Assembly: GCA_000227505.4 (NCBI GenBank)
Contig: AGIF02000001.1
Span: 516,035 to 580,034 of the forward strand
DNA length: 64,000 bases
Origin: a gamma proteobacterium HIMB55
GTDB taxonomy: Bacteria; Pseudomonadota; Gammaproteobacteria; Pseudomonadales; Halieaceae
Direction of reading: 5' to 3'
The translations under genes were made by a program, and so were the position numbers. Within the stretch, counting starts at the first letter, position 1, and every line of letters starts with the position of its first letter. The notes beneath the pieces were generated by a model, which had not been told where the DNA came from, made no database searches, and saw only the letters and a program-made list of their open reading frames with translations. Below, in pieces: positions 26,522 to 35,329 of the stretch.

Positions 26522-27289
26522 TTAGAGACCGAACGGTATCGGTGTAAATGCTGAAATCCAATGCCCTGTAGACGGTGCGCACAGCTTTAGTCGAGTGGCG
26601 TGCAGTAATAATCGAGGTGAAGCGTTCAGTGCTTCCTCGTGTGCGTACATATCGCAGCCAATGATTGGATGACCCAACGTCTGCATATGGATACGAAGTT
26701 GATGTGAGCGCCCCGTCACGGGTTTGAGTTTTACCAGTGTACGGTTGTCCCGGCGCTCAAGTACCTCGAAGTGGGTGAGCGCATGTTTGCCGCGCTCATG
26801 GCAAATGATCTGCTTCGGTCGGTTTGGCCAGTCTGTTGCGATAGGGAGTTCGACCGCGCCAGTGTCTTCAGACAGTTCTCCCCACAAAACGGCCGTGTAC
26901 TCTTTTTCGATCTGGCGGCGTTGAAATTGTCGGGCCAGCTCCGACAGGCTCGCCTTGTGCTTGGGAACCACCATGATACCTGAGGTATCGAGATCGAGCC
27001 GATGCACCGCGTTTACCTCGGGGTAACGCGGCTGAAGACGTCGAATAAGACTGTCGTGATTGAGCGGATGTCGGCCGGGTACGCTCAATAAGTGGTGAGG
27101 CTTATCGACAATGAGAAGGTCATTGTCCTCGTAGACAATCCGAGTGGGCGACTGGCTGTGAGGAACAAGGTAGGGCGGCAACTCGTCGAATTCGGGACTG
27201 CTAGCGCCAGCTTGGGTCGGTGTCTCAGTCACCGGTAGCTCGGAGTTCAAGTGCTCTGCAATAGCGCTGAACACTCTCTGTAAATCCAT
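26522..27289 (-). CDS. RluA-family pseudouridine synthase
   Basis: Converts uridine to pseudouridine in tRNA or 23S rRNA. 255 aa with the catalytic HRLDLDTSG (Asp99), DNDLLIVDKP, and RSHQLRIHM. No S4 domain; overall closest to RluA (position 746 of 23S and 32 of tRNAs). The ATG at 27289 overlaps pdxJ by 65 nt and has no ribosome binding site; a GTG at 27232 overlapping the pdxJ stop would remove 19 residues and is an alternative start. Confidence 0.88.
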   Translation of the reverse strand: MDLQRVFSAIAEHLNSELPVTETPTQAGASSPEFDELPPYLVPHSQSPTRIVYEDNDLLIVDKPHHLLSVPGRHPLNHDSLIRRLQPRYPEVNAVHRLDLDTSGIMVVPKHKASLSELARQFQRRQIEKEYTAVLWGELSEDTGAVELPIATDWPNRPKQIICHERGKHALTHFEVLERRDNRTLVKLKPVTGRSHQLRIHMQTLGHPIIGCDMYAHEEALNASPRLLLHATRLKLCAPSTGHWISAFTPIPFGL

Positions 27290-27995
27290 AGCGCAGGGCG
27301 TCTACTGTTAGCGCATGGCCAATTGACACCTCAAGCAGATGGGGAATTTTGAAATCAGGCAGATTGTCGAGGTTAAGGTCGTGCCCAGCGTTCACGCCCA
27401 GACCTACCTCGTTAGCGGCAACCGCCGTATCGATAAACGCCGCTAATGTTGATTCGAAATTACCACGAGCGTGGGCTACCGCGTACGCCTCGGTATAAAG
27501 CTCGATCCGATCAGCGCCAATCGCAGCGGCCAGTGCCATCTGCTCGGGTTCTGGATCCATGAAGACGCTCACACGGCAGTCCCATGCTTTGAGCTGTTCG
27601 ATGATCGGTTTCAGGCGCTCGCTGTCCTGCCGCAAATCAAAACCATGGTCGGATGTAAGTTGTGCATCACCATCGGGAACAAGTGTTACCTGAGCGGGCC
27701 GCGTCGCCTCTACGAGCGACATAAACCCCGGATAATCAGAGACGTTTTCTCGTCCACTAGGCATAGGGGGCGCAAAGGGGTTGCCCTCAATGTTGAATTC
27801 CACGGTTACTGCGTCGGCGAGTTCATGGCAATCAGAGGCTCGAATATGACGCTGATCAGGCCTTGGGTGCACAGTGATGCCCTCGGCGCCTGCGGCCACA
27901 GCGATGGCTGCGAATTCCACCGGCGAGGGCGATGTGGTGTCGCGAGAGTTACGGACCAGGGCGACCTTGTTGAGATTGACGCTAAGAATTGTCAT
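27225..27995 (-). CDS. pdxJ: Pyridoxine 5'-phosphate synthase PdxJ
   Basis: Joins 1-deoxyxylulose 5-phosphate and 3-amino-2-oxopropyl phosphate in the last ring-forming step of vitamin B6 synthesis. 256 aa TIM barrel; ITVHPRPDQRHIR, FNIEGNP, TLVPD, SVFMDPE and NAGHDLN are family signatures. Elsewhere pdxJ often follows recO; here it sits between a cyclophilin gene (ATGA overlap at its start) and the RluA-like gene (overlap at its end). Confidence 0.95.
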   Translation of the reverse strand: MTILSVNLNKVALVRNSRDTTSPSPVEFAAIAVAAGAEGITVHPRPDQRHIRASDCHELADAVTVEFNIEGNPFAPPMPSGRENVSDYPGFMSLVEATRPAQVTLVPDGDAQLTSDHGFDLRQDSERLKPIIEQLKAWDCRVSVFMDPEPEQMALAAAIGADRIELYTEAYAVAHARGNFESTLAAFIDTAVAANEVGLGVNAGHDLNLDNLPDFKIPHLLEVSIGHALTVDALRYGFTESVQRYCRALELRATGD

Positions 27996-28588
27996 TTGGA
28001 TACGCGCGTGACACGGAGCAGTACGATTGGGTCCAAGGGCACGTTTTGGAGCGGCATCTTCCCCTTATCGGTGGAGCCCAGCGCCTTCCCTGTAGGCGTC
28101 GAGGCCATGAAGTCGACAATACGCATGCCACTAATGACCTCACCAAACACCGTGTATCCAGGTTTGAAAGGCGTCCAGTCGAGGCGCGGGTTATTGCGCT
28201 GATTAATAAAGAACTGGCTGCCCGCAGAGTCGGGGTCACTGGTGCGTGCCATTGCAAGCGTGCCGCGATCATTGTGGAGACGGTTTTTCGATTCGTTGAC
28301 CACGGTTCGGCCTGAGTCTTTTTGCTTTAAATCCACGTCGAAGCCACCACCCTGAACCATAAAGTTGTCGATCACACGGTGAAATATGGTGTGTTTGTAA
28401 AAGCCGTCGTCCACGTGCTCAAGGAAGTTCTCAACCGTCTTGGGTGCCTTATCTGCGTAAAGCAAAACCGTAATGTCTCCCACATTGGTCTCTAGCTTGA
28501 CGATAGGGTTTTCCGCCGAGGCCGCGCCAGCGATTGTGATAAAGGCGGCCGCGATAAAACTCAAAATGGTTTGCTTCAGGGAAAACAC
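27992..28588 (-). CDS. Periplasmic peptidyl-prolyl cis-trans isomerase (cyclophilin)
   Basis: 198 aa with a signal peptide (about 1-25, ending GAASA), so PpiA-like rather than cytoplasmic PpiB. Cyclophilin motifs: FHRVIDNFMVQGGGFD, GTLAMARTSDPDSAGSQFFIN and FGEVISGMRIVD. The start is GTG with AAGGAG six bases upstream. It probably heads a unit with pdxJ and the RluA-like gene. Confidence 0.93.
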   Translation of the reverse strand: MFSLKQTILSFIAAAFITIAGAASAENPIVKLETNVGDITVLLYADKAPKTVENFLEHVDDGFYKHTIFHRVIDNFMVQGGGFDVDLKQKDSGRTVVNESKNRLHNDRGTLAMARTSDPDSAGSQFFINQRNNPRLDWTPFKPGYTVFGEVISGMRIVDFMASTPTGKALGSTDKGKMPLQNVPLDPIVLLRVTRVSK

Positions 28589-28806
28589 GTTGAACTCCTT
28601 ACGGGGTAAACACTTATTCGGTTAACAAATGTTATTTGGATTAAGAGAAAAGGCAGCGGTCGCAACCCCTGCGTGGTTATATCAAATCTAACGCAATAAA
28701 GACGTCATTGACTAACATCGGTGCAGTGAGGCTCAAAATTTCCAGATCCGGTCCCACGATACGTGCCGAGATGAGAGCTGCTTTGACCTAGCTAACGCCT
28801 TTGACG

Positions 28807-29565
28807 CTAGCGCCAGCCATCATTTCGTCTGCGTTTCACTGTTAATCGCGGAATAACAACGGCAATGATGATGCCTAACAGAACTGCGGCGATACCGTTG
28901 CGAAACTCCCGGCTCTCAACGCGATCTTCTAAACGGGCGTTCTCTAGCTTCAATAGATCGTTGCGCGCGTTGGCATCCTCCAGCTTGGATGTCAGCTCGT
29001 TGGTCAGGCGATCGAGTTGTATGGCGTTCGCTGAGATGCGCTTTATTTCCGCAAGTTCTTGCTGTGTAGCCTCGAGGTCTTTTGCTGTGGTGCCCCTGTC
29101 TTCGTTGGATGACGTCAGCTCATCCAAGGACGCATCGAGTTGCGCCTCAAGGTCCGATACCCGCGCTTGTGCGCTTTCGAGCTCGTCTTCGAGCGCATTG
29201 ACTTGGTTTGCTCGGGGAGCTTCAACCTGTAGATACTGAGCTCGCAGATAACCGCGCGTGCCACCCCGTGTCTCTACCTCTGCCCAAACGCCATCTTCCG
29301 TGGTGCCGAAATAGGTGATCTGGGTTCCTGAGGGCAGGCCTTTATTGACAATACGGTAGTCGCCTCCCGGGCCTGTTCGTATTGGGGTGTAAATAAGGTC
29401 GGTGACGTAGCGGATTTCACCCGTCTTGGGTTCGCTGTCAGCACTCAGTGATTCGACTATGTCCTTAGTGTCTGAAACTTCCGGTGTTTCTTCCTGTTGT
29501 GCTAGCGTCGTAGCTGTAGAAAGCATGACAGCTAAGGCTACGATCCATGTTATTTGCTTGTTCAT
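28807..29565 (-). CDS. YgiM/TIGR04211-like SH3 domain membrane protein
   Basis: 252 aa from ATG 29565. Signal peptide (about 1-23), bacterial SH3 domain (about 45-115: YVTDLIYTPIRTGPGGDYRIV, TTEDGVWAEV), a coiled coil (about 120-215), and a C-terminal membrane helix (NGIAAVLLGIIIAVVIP) followed by a basic tail. This is the architecture of E. coli YgiM. The SH3 domain probably contacts peptidoglycan or envelope proteins; the role is not established. It lies 23 nt after yciB. Confidence 0.82.
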   Translation of the reverse strand: MNKQITWIVALAVMLSTATTLAQQEETPEVSDTKDIVESLSADSEPKTGEIRYVTDLIYTPIRTGPGGDYRIVNKGLPSGTQITYFGTTEDGVWAEVETRGGTRGYLRAQYLQVEAPRANQVNALEDELESAQARVSDLEAQLDASLDELTSSNEDRGTTAKDLEATQQELAEIKRISANAIQLDRLTNELTSKLEDANARNDLLKLENARLEDRVESREFRNGIAAVLLGIIIAVVIPRLTVKRRRNDGWR

Positions 29566-29588
29566 TTTCAGTTGCCCCCGGCGCCCGA

Positions 29589-30245
29589 TCAAAAAGTTCT
29601 TGTGGTCTCGTCATTGGCGCTTGTCGCAGCGCTCTTAGCTTGAGATTCGTGTGGATCCTCAGATTCGTTTAAATCGGCTTCTTTCAAATACGGTCCCATG
29701 ATAACCCCAATGATGACCGCCCACAGGATGGTGAATAAAAATGCTGACCAGAGTTTGAATGAAACCCACGTGGCCATGGAATAGTTGTAGGCAACATAAA
29801 GATTCACCGCACCAACCATGAAAAAGTGCAGTGTTGAAACGAGGGTGACTTTATTCCAAGCATGCTGTGGCATTTCAATTTCATCCGGGAGTAGTTCTTG
29901 GAAGAAGCAGCGCTTGCGAACCAAATGCCAAACAACGTATATCCCTGCGAGCCCCCAATTAAATACCGTGGGTTTCCAAAAGATAAATACGGGGTCTCTC
30001 AACACGACGGTAGCACCGCCGAAGAGCGCTACGGCAGCAGCAACAACGAGTAAGCGCTTCTCAACCTTGCCCCATACTATTTTGACGATAATCACCTGCA
30101 TCAGAGTCGCAACAACTAAAGCGATAGTGGCCGAGTAGATGCTATCGAAGGTGTAGGCGTACTCTCCTAAAGTCAGCGTTTTACCTGACAGATTGAATAC
30201 TGCGACAAATACTACTAATGGAAAGAATTCTAAGGCTTGCTTCAT
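29589..30245 (-). CDS. yciB: YciB/IspZ inner-membrane septation protein
   Basis: 218 aa with about five or six membrane helices. FFPLVVFVAVF at the N-terminus and FWKPTVFNWGL are YciB (formerly IspZ) signatures; the family affects cell elongation and division envelope assembly. The C-terminal 35 residues are a hydrophilic tail not usual for the family. In many gammaproteobacteria it neighbours yciV- and yciO-like genes, as here across the divergent promoter region. Confidence 0.9.
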   Translation of the reverse strand: MKQALEFFPLVVFVAVFNLSGKTLTLGEYAYTFDSIYSATIALVVATLMQVIIVKIVWGKVEKRLLVVAAAVALFGGATVVLRDPVFIFWKPTVFNWGLAGIYVVWHLVRKRCFFQELLPDEIEMPQHAWNKVTLVSTLHFFMVGAVNLYVAYNYSMATWVSFKLWSAFLFTILWAVIIGVIMGPYLKEADLNESEDPHESQAKSAATSANDETTRTF

Positions 30246-30346
30246 GGTCGCTCTGTTACTATGTGGCTGAAGGTTTAGAACCGGGTGTTTTCGCTCAAGT
30301 TGGCTGAGTGTATTTACCCACCACCAAGGTTATTAGTTTAGTAATT

Positions 30347-31282
30347 GTGATCGTTGACTTCCACACACATTCTCTGGCGTCGGATGGTGCTCTGGAGCCT
30401 AGTGACTTGCTGTTAAAGGCTAAGGAGGCGGGCGTTTCGCGTTTTGCGATTACCGACCATGACACCTTGGCCGGTTATTTATCGGTAAAAGGCTCTCAGG
30501 CGGCTCGGGACGTTGGCTTGGTATCGGGTGTGGAATTGTCATGTCGTTGGGCGAAGACAACGATTCACGTCGTTGGTCTGGGTTTCGATGATTCTGCCGC
30601 TGAGATAATCGATATGGTGACGTCGTTGTCAGACGCACGTATCGAGCGCGCGAAGACGATTGCACACCGCCTCGAAAATGCCGGATTCTCTGGCGCCTTG
30701 GACGGAGCGCTGAAGGTGGCCAATGGGAGTCAAATCGGTCGTCCACATTTCGCGCAATGGATGCTGGATGCGGGGCACGTTGCGTCGTTGACTGAGGCAT
30801 TCGATAAGTATTTGGGCGCAGGTAAAGTGGGTGATGTAAAGGCGTTTTGGCCCGCGATGGCGGAGGTTGTTCGCGCCATTACCGCCTCAGGAGGTGTTGC
30901 TGTGCTTGCGCACCCCCTGAAGTACAGACTCACCGGAATGAAACTTCGCGCATTAATCAATGATTTCAAGGCGGAAGGCGGCACCTGTTTGGAGATCTTG
31001 AACGGTCGCCAGCCCGAGGTGGACATGAAACGCTTGTCTCAGATGGCACAGTCCTCAGATTTGCTTGTCTCAGCAGGCTCGGATTTTCATCGAAGCTTCG
31101 AGTATGGCCCGACTTTAGGTGTTGATGCGGACAGACTGGCAGCGGGACAATACGTCTGGAATGAGCGTGCTTTAAACGGAAGCGTCGGGAGCACCGACCG
31201 CGCAGTGAGCAACGGCATCGCGGGAAGTTCCAAAACTGTAGAGAGCACAACGGGGGCAGATGCGCCCGGATCGCGTGGATAG
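30347..31282 (+). CDS. PHP-domain phosphoesterase, RNase AM (YciV)-like
   Basis: 311 aa from GTG 30347 (an upstream in-frame GTG at 30308 would add 13 residues that the family lacks). PHP metal ligands: DFHTHS, ITDHDT, GVELS, VLAHP and GSDFH, all intact. E. coli YciV is a 5'-3' exonuclease that trims rRNA 5' ends and degrades 3',5'-bisnucleotides. The tail after about 275 is low-complexity Ser/Gly/Ala. Eight bases separate it from yciO, the usual partner. Confidence 0.88.
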   Translation: MIVDFHTHSLASDGALEPSDLLLKAKEAGVSRFAITDHDTLAGYLSVKGSQAARDVGLVSGVELSCRWAKTTIHVVGLGFDDSAAEIIDMVTSLSDARIERAKTIAHRLENAGFSGALDGALKVANGSQIGRPHFAQWMLDAGHVASLTEAFDKYLGAGKVGDVKAFWPAMAEVVRAITASGGVAVLAHPLKYRLTGMKLRALINDFKAEGGTCLEILNGRQPEVDMKRLSQMAQSSDLLVSAGSDFHRSFEYGPTLGVDADRLAAGQYVWNERALNGSVGSTDRAVSNGIAGSSKTVESTTGADAPGSRG

Positions 31283-31290
31283 GGGACGCT

Positions 31291-31911
31291 ATGAGTCAAT
31301 TTTTCAGCATTCACCCCGAGACGCCGCAGAGTCGCCTGATTAATCAGGCCGTCGATATTCTCTCAGAAGGTGGTGTGATTGCTTATCCCACCGACTCCGC
31401 ATACGCGTTGGGGTGCCGTTTAGACAATAAAGCGGGTGCCGAGCGTATCCGTCAGATTCGGAAGTTGGCGGAGGACCATAACTTCACGCTCATGTGTCAG
31501 GACTTATCGGAACTCTCGCGGTATGCCCGCGTGGATAACGCAGCGTATCGCTTAATCAAGCACGCGACGCCCGGGCCCTACACCTTCATTTTTGAGGCGA
31601 GTAAGGAGGTTCCCCGTCGGTTGATGAGTCCAAAGCGAAAAACTATTGGTCTGCGTGTGCCTGATAATGCGATCGCGCAATCGCTCCTGAGCCAGCTGGG
31701 GGAGCCACTGATGTCGGTCACGCTGCTGCTCCCAGGTGATGACTATCCGCTCAGTGATCCGTACGATATACGCACAACGCTCGAGCGTGATGTTGATCTC
31801 GTGATTGACGGTGGCTATTGCGGTTTGGAACCGACGACGGTCGTTGATATGAGCGGTGAAGAGATTGAGTTGCTTCGCCAAGGTTTAGGTGCGTCGGACG
31901 CCTTTGTATAA
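31291..31911 (+). CDS. yciO: YciO, YrdC/Sua5-family protein
   Basis: 206 aa with the YrdC RNA/nucleotide-binding fold: GGVIAYPTDSAYALGC, KRKTIGLRVPD and EPTTVVDMSG. YciO is a paralogue of TsaC, which makes threonylcarbamoyl-AMP for tRNA t6A; the in vivo role of YciO itself is unclear. Between the RNase AM-like gene and scpA. Confidence 0.9.
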   Translation: MSQFFSIHPETPQSRLINQAVDILSEGGVIAYPTDSAYALGCRLDNKAGAERIRQIRKLAEDHNFTLMCQDLSELSRYARVDNAAYRLIKHATPGPYTFIFEASKEVPRRLMSPKRKTIGLRVPDNAIAQSLLSQLGEPLMSVTLLLPGDDYPLSDPYDIRTTLERDVDLVIDGGYCGLEPTTVVDMSGEEIELLRQGLGASDAFV

Positions 31912-31943
31912 CGCAAGTACCTGCATTACGAATAGGAACCGCT

Positions 31944-32900
31944 TTGAACGACACGACAGACACAACACCTACACCTGACAGCGCTGATGGTGCTGCTATG
32001 GCCGTCGAGCAATCGACGTCGGGTGATGCTGATGCGTCGCGGGATTCGTCCGCTGAAACAGCGCCTGTTGCCTCTCTGCGAGCCTCCAGCGCCGTAGAAA
32101 AGCGCATGGGGCAGCCGCAGCAGGGTGAGATGCCTTTCGCAGTCGTTTTGGGTGAGGCGCTTACAGAGCTGCCTAAGGATCTCTATATACCGCCGCGAGC
32201 CCTTGAAGTATTTCTCGAGGCGTTTGAAGGACCCCTAGATCTGCTCCTGTACCTCATCCGCAGGCAAAATCTCGATATCTTAGACATCGATGTGGCCGTG
32301 ATCACCGAGCAGTACATGCAATACGTAGAGCTCATGGACGCTGTTCAGTTCGAGTTGGCTGCCGAATACCTGCTCATGGCCGCGATGCTGGCCGAGATCA
32401 AATCGCGCATGTTGTTGCCACGCTCAACCGATGCAGATGAAGAGGAAGAAGACCCTCGTGCCACGCTCGTCCGCAGGCTTCAAGAATATGAGCGCTTCAA
32501 AAAGGCCGCAGAGGACATGGCGGAGTTGCCTCGTGTAGAGCGCGACACTTGGGTGGGATCTGCAGAGCCCCCGGTGATGGAGCGAACCAAGCCGCTTCCC
32601 GAGGTGAATTTACAAGACCTCGTGATTGCATTCTCAGAGGTGTTGAAGCGAGCAGACCTTTACGAAAGTCACCAGATAAAACGCGAGTCACTCTCTACGC
32701 GTGAGCGCATGGCGGACGTGCTTCAGGCCTTACAAGCCGAGGAGTTTTGCTCGTTTGAATCGCTGTTTAACGTCGAAGAGGGGCGTCTCGGCGTGGTTGT
32801 GACCTTTTTAGCGATTTTGGAGTTGATTAAAGAGTCTTTGGTGGACATTGTGCAGTCGGGCGAGTTTGCCCCCATACACATCAAAGCGCGGAGCGAGTAG
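31944..32900 (+). CDS. scpA: Segregation and condensation protein A
   Basis: The kleisin subunit that joins SMC and ScpB to compact the chromosome. 318 aa; the conserved core starts at about 88 (FLEAFEGPLDLLLYLIRRQNLDIL) and ends with the winged helix (VVTFLAILELIKESLVDI). The first 85 residues are Thr/Ser/Ala/Asp-rich and longer than usual. The start is TTG with AGGA six bases upstream; an ATG at 31998 is possible. Eight bases separate it from scpB. Confidence 0.92.
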   Translation: MNDTTDTTPTPDSADGAAMAVEQSTSGDADASRDSSAETAPVASLRASSAVEKRMGQPQQGEMPFAVVLGEALTELPKDLYIPPRALEVFLEAFEGPLDLLLYLIRRQNLDILDIDVAVITEQYMQYVELMDAVQFELAAEYLLMAAMLAEIKSRMLLPRSTDADEEEEDPRATLVRRLQEYERFKKAAEDMAELPRVERDTWVGSAEPPVMERTKPLPEVNLQDLVIAFSEVLKRADLYESHQIKRESLSTRERMADVLQALQAEEFCSFESLFNVEEGRLGVVVTFLAILELIKESLVDIVQSGEFAPIHIKARSE

Positions 32901-32908
32901 TCAAAACG

Positions 32909-33652
32909 ATGGGCGATCATGATTTAGTCGAAATTCTTGAGGGCGCTTTGCTTGCGGCTGGAGAGCCGTTGTCGAAGAAGCAGTTGGCGCAGCTGTTTGA
33001 CGAGCTCGAGCGACCTTCCACAGCTGACATAACCGAAGCACTCCAGACGGTTTCAGAGCGATGTGAAGGTAGAGGGTTCGAGTTGGCTGAGGTGGCCAGC
33101 GGTTTTCGCTTTCAGGTGCGGCAGCACCTGTCACCGTGGGTCAGTAAGTTATGGGTAGAGCGTCCAGTACGCTATTCACGTGCGCTTTTGGAGACGCTGT
33201 CGCTCATCGCTTATCGTCAGCCGATAACCCGTGGCGAGATTGAAGATATCCGCGGCGTGGCTGTATCCAGCAATATTATGAAGAGTTTGCTCGAGCGCGA
33301 GTGGGTCAAGGTGGTGGGACATCGAGATGTACCTGGAAAGCCCGCAATGTATGCGACTACCAGAGAGTTCCTTGACTACTTCAACCTCAAGACACTGGAT
33401 CAACTGCCTCCCTTGGCCGATGTAAAGGACCTAGAGACGATGACCAGCGCGTTGCCGCTGGAAGAATTTCACGATGCCCGAGGCGACGACACAGAGGCAG
33501 AGGGTGCGCAGAGTGATGAGCGCGCGGAGAGTGTCGAGGGTGATAGTGGTTTTGAAGCCAGAGAAGATGGTGAGCTAGAGACGTCAGTCGCCCTAAATCA
33601 GGGTATCGCTGTTGAAGCCTTAGACGACGATGCCGAGGTGGACTCACAGTGA
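32909..33652 (+). CDS. scpB: Segregation and condensation protein B
   Basis: The partner of ScpA in the SMC complex. 247 aa with two winged-helix domains (about 1-75 and 80-160; RALLETLSLIAYRQPITRGEIEDIRGV is diagnostic). The last 75 residues are an acidic low-complexity tail. The stop overlaps the GTG of rluB. Confidence 0.93.
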   Translation: MGDHDLVEILEGALLAAGEPLSKKQLAQLFDELERPSTADITEALQTVSERCEGRGFELAEVASGFRFQVRQHLSPWVSKLWVERPVRYSRALLETLSLIAYRQPITRGEIEDIRGVAVSSNIMKSLLEREWVKVVGHRDVPGKPAMYATTREFLDYFNLKTLDQLPPLADVKDLETMTSALPLEEFHDARGDDTEAEGAQSDERAESVEGDSGFEAREDGELETSVALNQGIAVEALDDDAEVDSQ

Positions 33653-34533
33653 GTGATTCAGAGCGTAAAGCCGAAAAAGTCATCGTAGGTGATGTTGCGG
33701 TGAAGCCAGACGGCGAAAAGCTTCAGAAGGTACTCGCCCGCATGGGGTATGGCTCAAGAAGACGGCTTGAGGAAAGCATCGACGCGGGTGACGTCACCGT
33801 TAATGGCAAGACCGCAAAGCTGGGTGACCGCGTAGTCGCTGGCGACAAAATCAAATTCAAAGGTAAGCCCGTTTCTAATGACGAGGTTATCGACAATCGT
33901 ATTTTGCTCTATCACAAGCCTGTGGGTGAGGTGTGCTCGCGCAAAGACCCTGAGGGCCGTGCAACGGTTTTCGACGGTCTGCCACGACTTAAGACGGGCC
34001 GCTGGGTGTCTGTAGGACGACTCGATTACAACACCTCAGGTTTATTACTACTGACTACCGACGGTGACTTAGCGAACGCGCTTATGCATCCGTCTACGCG
34101 GGTTGAGCGCGAGTACCTATGCCGGGTCATGGGACGGGTCGATAAGCCTATGTTGGATCGGCTCAAGGCCGGCGTCGAACTCGACGATGGACCTGCTCGA
34201 TTCACCGATATCCAAGAAGGCGGTGGCGACGACGACAGTATTAATCAGTTTTTTTATGTGGTGCTTTCTGAGGGGCGTAATCGTGAAGTGAGGCGGCTCT
34301 GGGAATCTCAGGGCGCAACGGTCTCCAGATTGAAGCGTGTCCGCTATGGCGACGTTTTTATTCCGTCAAAGCTCAAAAAGGGGCAGTGGATGGAGCTAAA
34401 GCAACGCGATGCTGACGTTGTTTACACCATGGCGAATATGGAGCCACAACCGGTGTACAAGCCCTCGAAGAAAGCGGCTGAAAAGCGTGAGCGACAGTCA
34501 CGAAAAAGTGGCAAGCACATTAATAAGCGCTGA
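33649..34533 (+). CDS. rluB: 23S rRNA pseudouridine 2605 synthase RluB
   Basis: 294 aa with an N-terminal S4 RNA-binding domain (EKLQKVLARMGYGSRRRLEE) and the RsuA/RluB/E/F catalytic domain (VGRLDYNTSGLLLLTTDGDLAN, catalytic Asp in GRLD; NREVRRLWESQG). A basic C-terminal tail (KKAAEKRERQSRKSGKHI) is present. GTG start overlapping the scpB stop (GTGA); scpAB-rluB is a common arrangement. Confidence 0.95.
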   Translation: MSDSERKAEKVIVGDVAVKPDGEKLQKVLARMGYGSRRRLEESIDAGDVTVNGKTAKLGDRVVAGDKIKFKGKPVSNDEVIDNRILLYHKPVGEVCSRKDPEGRATVFDGLPRLKTGRWVSVGRLDYNTSGLLLLTTDGDLANALMHPSTRVEREYLCRVMGRVDKPMLDRLKAGVELDDGPARFTDIQEGGGDDDSINQFFYVVLSEGRNREVRRLWESQGATVSRLKRVRYGDVFIPSKLKKGQWMELKQRDADVVYTMANMEPQPVYKPSKKAAEKRERQSRKSGKHINKR

Positions 34534-34568
34534 AACGATTCTCGGATTGATTGACGAGGCATTCCCGT

Positions 34569-34588
34569 AGCGCTCATTACTGAGCGCT
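34569..34588. terminator. Hairpin between the convergent rluB and yciK genes
   Basis: A perfect 8-bp stem AGCGCTCA/TGAGCGCT with a TTAC loop lies 36 bp after rluB and overlaps the yciK stop codon. There is no T-run on either side, so it may block transcripts weakly or protect 3' ends rather than act as an intrinsic terminator. Confidence 0.4.
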
Positions 34589-35329
34589 TAGCGCCTCGCC
34601 ATTCAGGTGAGCGCTGTCATCACTCATTAGATAAACCCACTCACCAATAATATCTTCTGGAGAAGGGTTCGTTGTTGGTGGTTCGGCGGGGTAGGCGGAT
34701 CGGCGCATACTGGTGTTTACCGCCCCCGGGTTCAGGCTGTTGACTCTGATATTACTGGTTGCCCCCAGTTCATCGGCGAGAACTTGCATCAACCCTTCGG
34801 TCGCAAACTTCGAGACCGCATAGCTACCCCAATACGCGCGACCCGTGCGACCCACGCCAGAACTTGTGAAAACGACTGAAGCTGCTGGGGCTTGCTCCAA
34901 CATTGGCAGCAAGGTTTGGGTCAACATGAATCCGGCGTTGACATTGACTTGCATGACGTCGTGCCACGTTGTGGCGCGCGTTTGTGCGATAGGCTTGCGA
35001 TCACCCAAGAGACTTGCGTTGTGCAGTAATCCATCGAGCTTTGGCAAGGCTTCGCCTAGCGAGCCTGCCAGTGTCACAAAGTCATCGTGAGACGCCTTGG
35101 CCAAATCCATTGCCAAGATGGCAGGTTCGCGCCCTCCCGCAGCGATGATCTCGTCGTAAAGCGATTCCAGTCGTGCCTCGTTTCGACTCAGTAGCAGTAC
35201 TTCAGCGCCGTGAGCTGCGTACGCGAGGCTTGCCGCTCTCCCAATGCCCTCGGCGGCGCCTGTTACTAAAACTGTTTTGTTCGCGAGCGCGTCGGGACGT
35301 GCTGTCCATGAGCTGGGTGCTACGGGCAT
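34577..35329 (-). CDS. yciK: YciK-family SDR oxidoreductase
   Basis: 250 aa from ATG 35329, which has AAGGA upstream and overlaps the mupP stop; a TTG at 35350 is also in frame. NAD(P)-binding TGAAEGIG, NAS in place of NAG, catalytic Ser in SSGVGR and YAVSK. The context next to mupP and ubiG is that of YciK in Pseudomonas. The substrate is not known. Confidence 0.88.
   Translation of the reverse strand: MPVAPSSWTARPDALANKTVLVTGAAEGIGRAASLAYAAHGAEVLLLSRNEARLESLYDEIIAAGGREPAILAMDLAKASHDDFVTLAGSLGEALPKLDGLLHNASLLGDRKPIAQTRATTWHDVMQVNVNAGFMLTQTLLPMLEQAPAASVVFTSSGVGRTGRAYWGSYAVSKFATEGLMQVLADELGATSNIRVNSLNPGAVNTSMRRSAYPAEPPTTNPSPEDIIGEWVYLMSDDSAHLNGEALSAQ

Noticed and set aside
27471-28202. 243-codon plus-strand frame antisense to pdxJ and the cyclophilin gene
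   Set aside because: Length is due to codon bias of the true genes; no family resemblance and no ribosome binding site.
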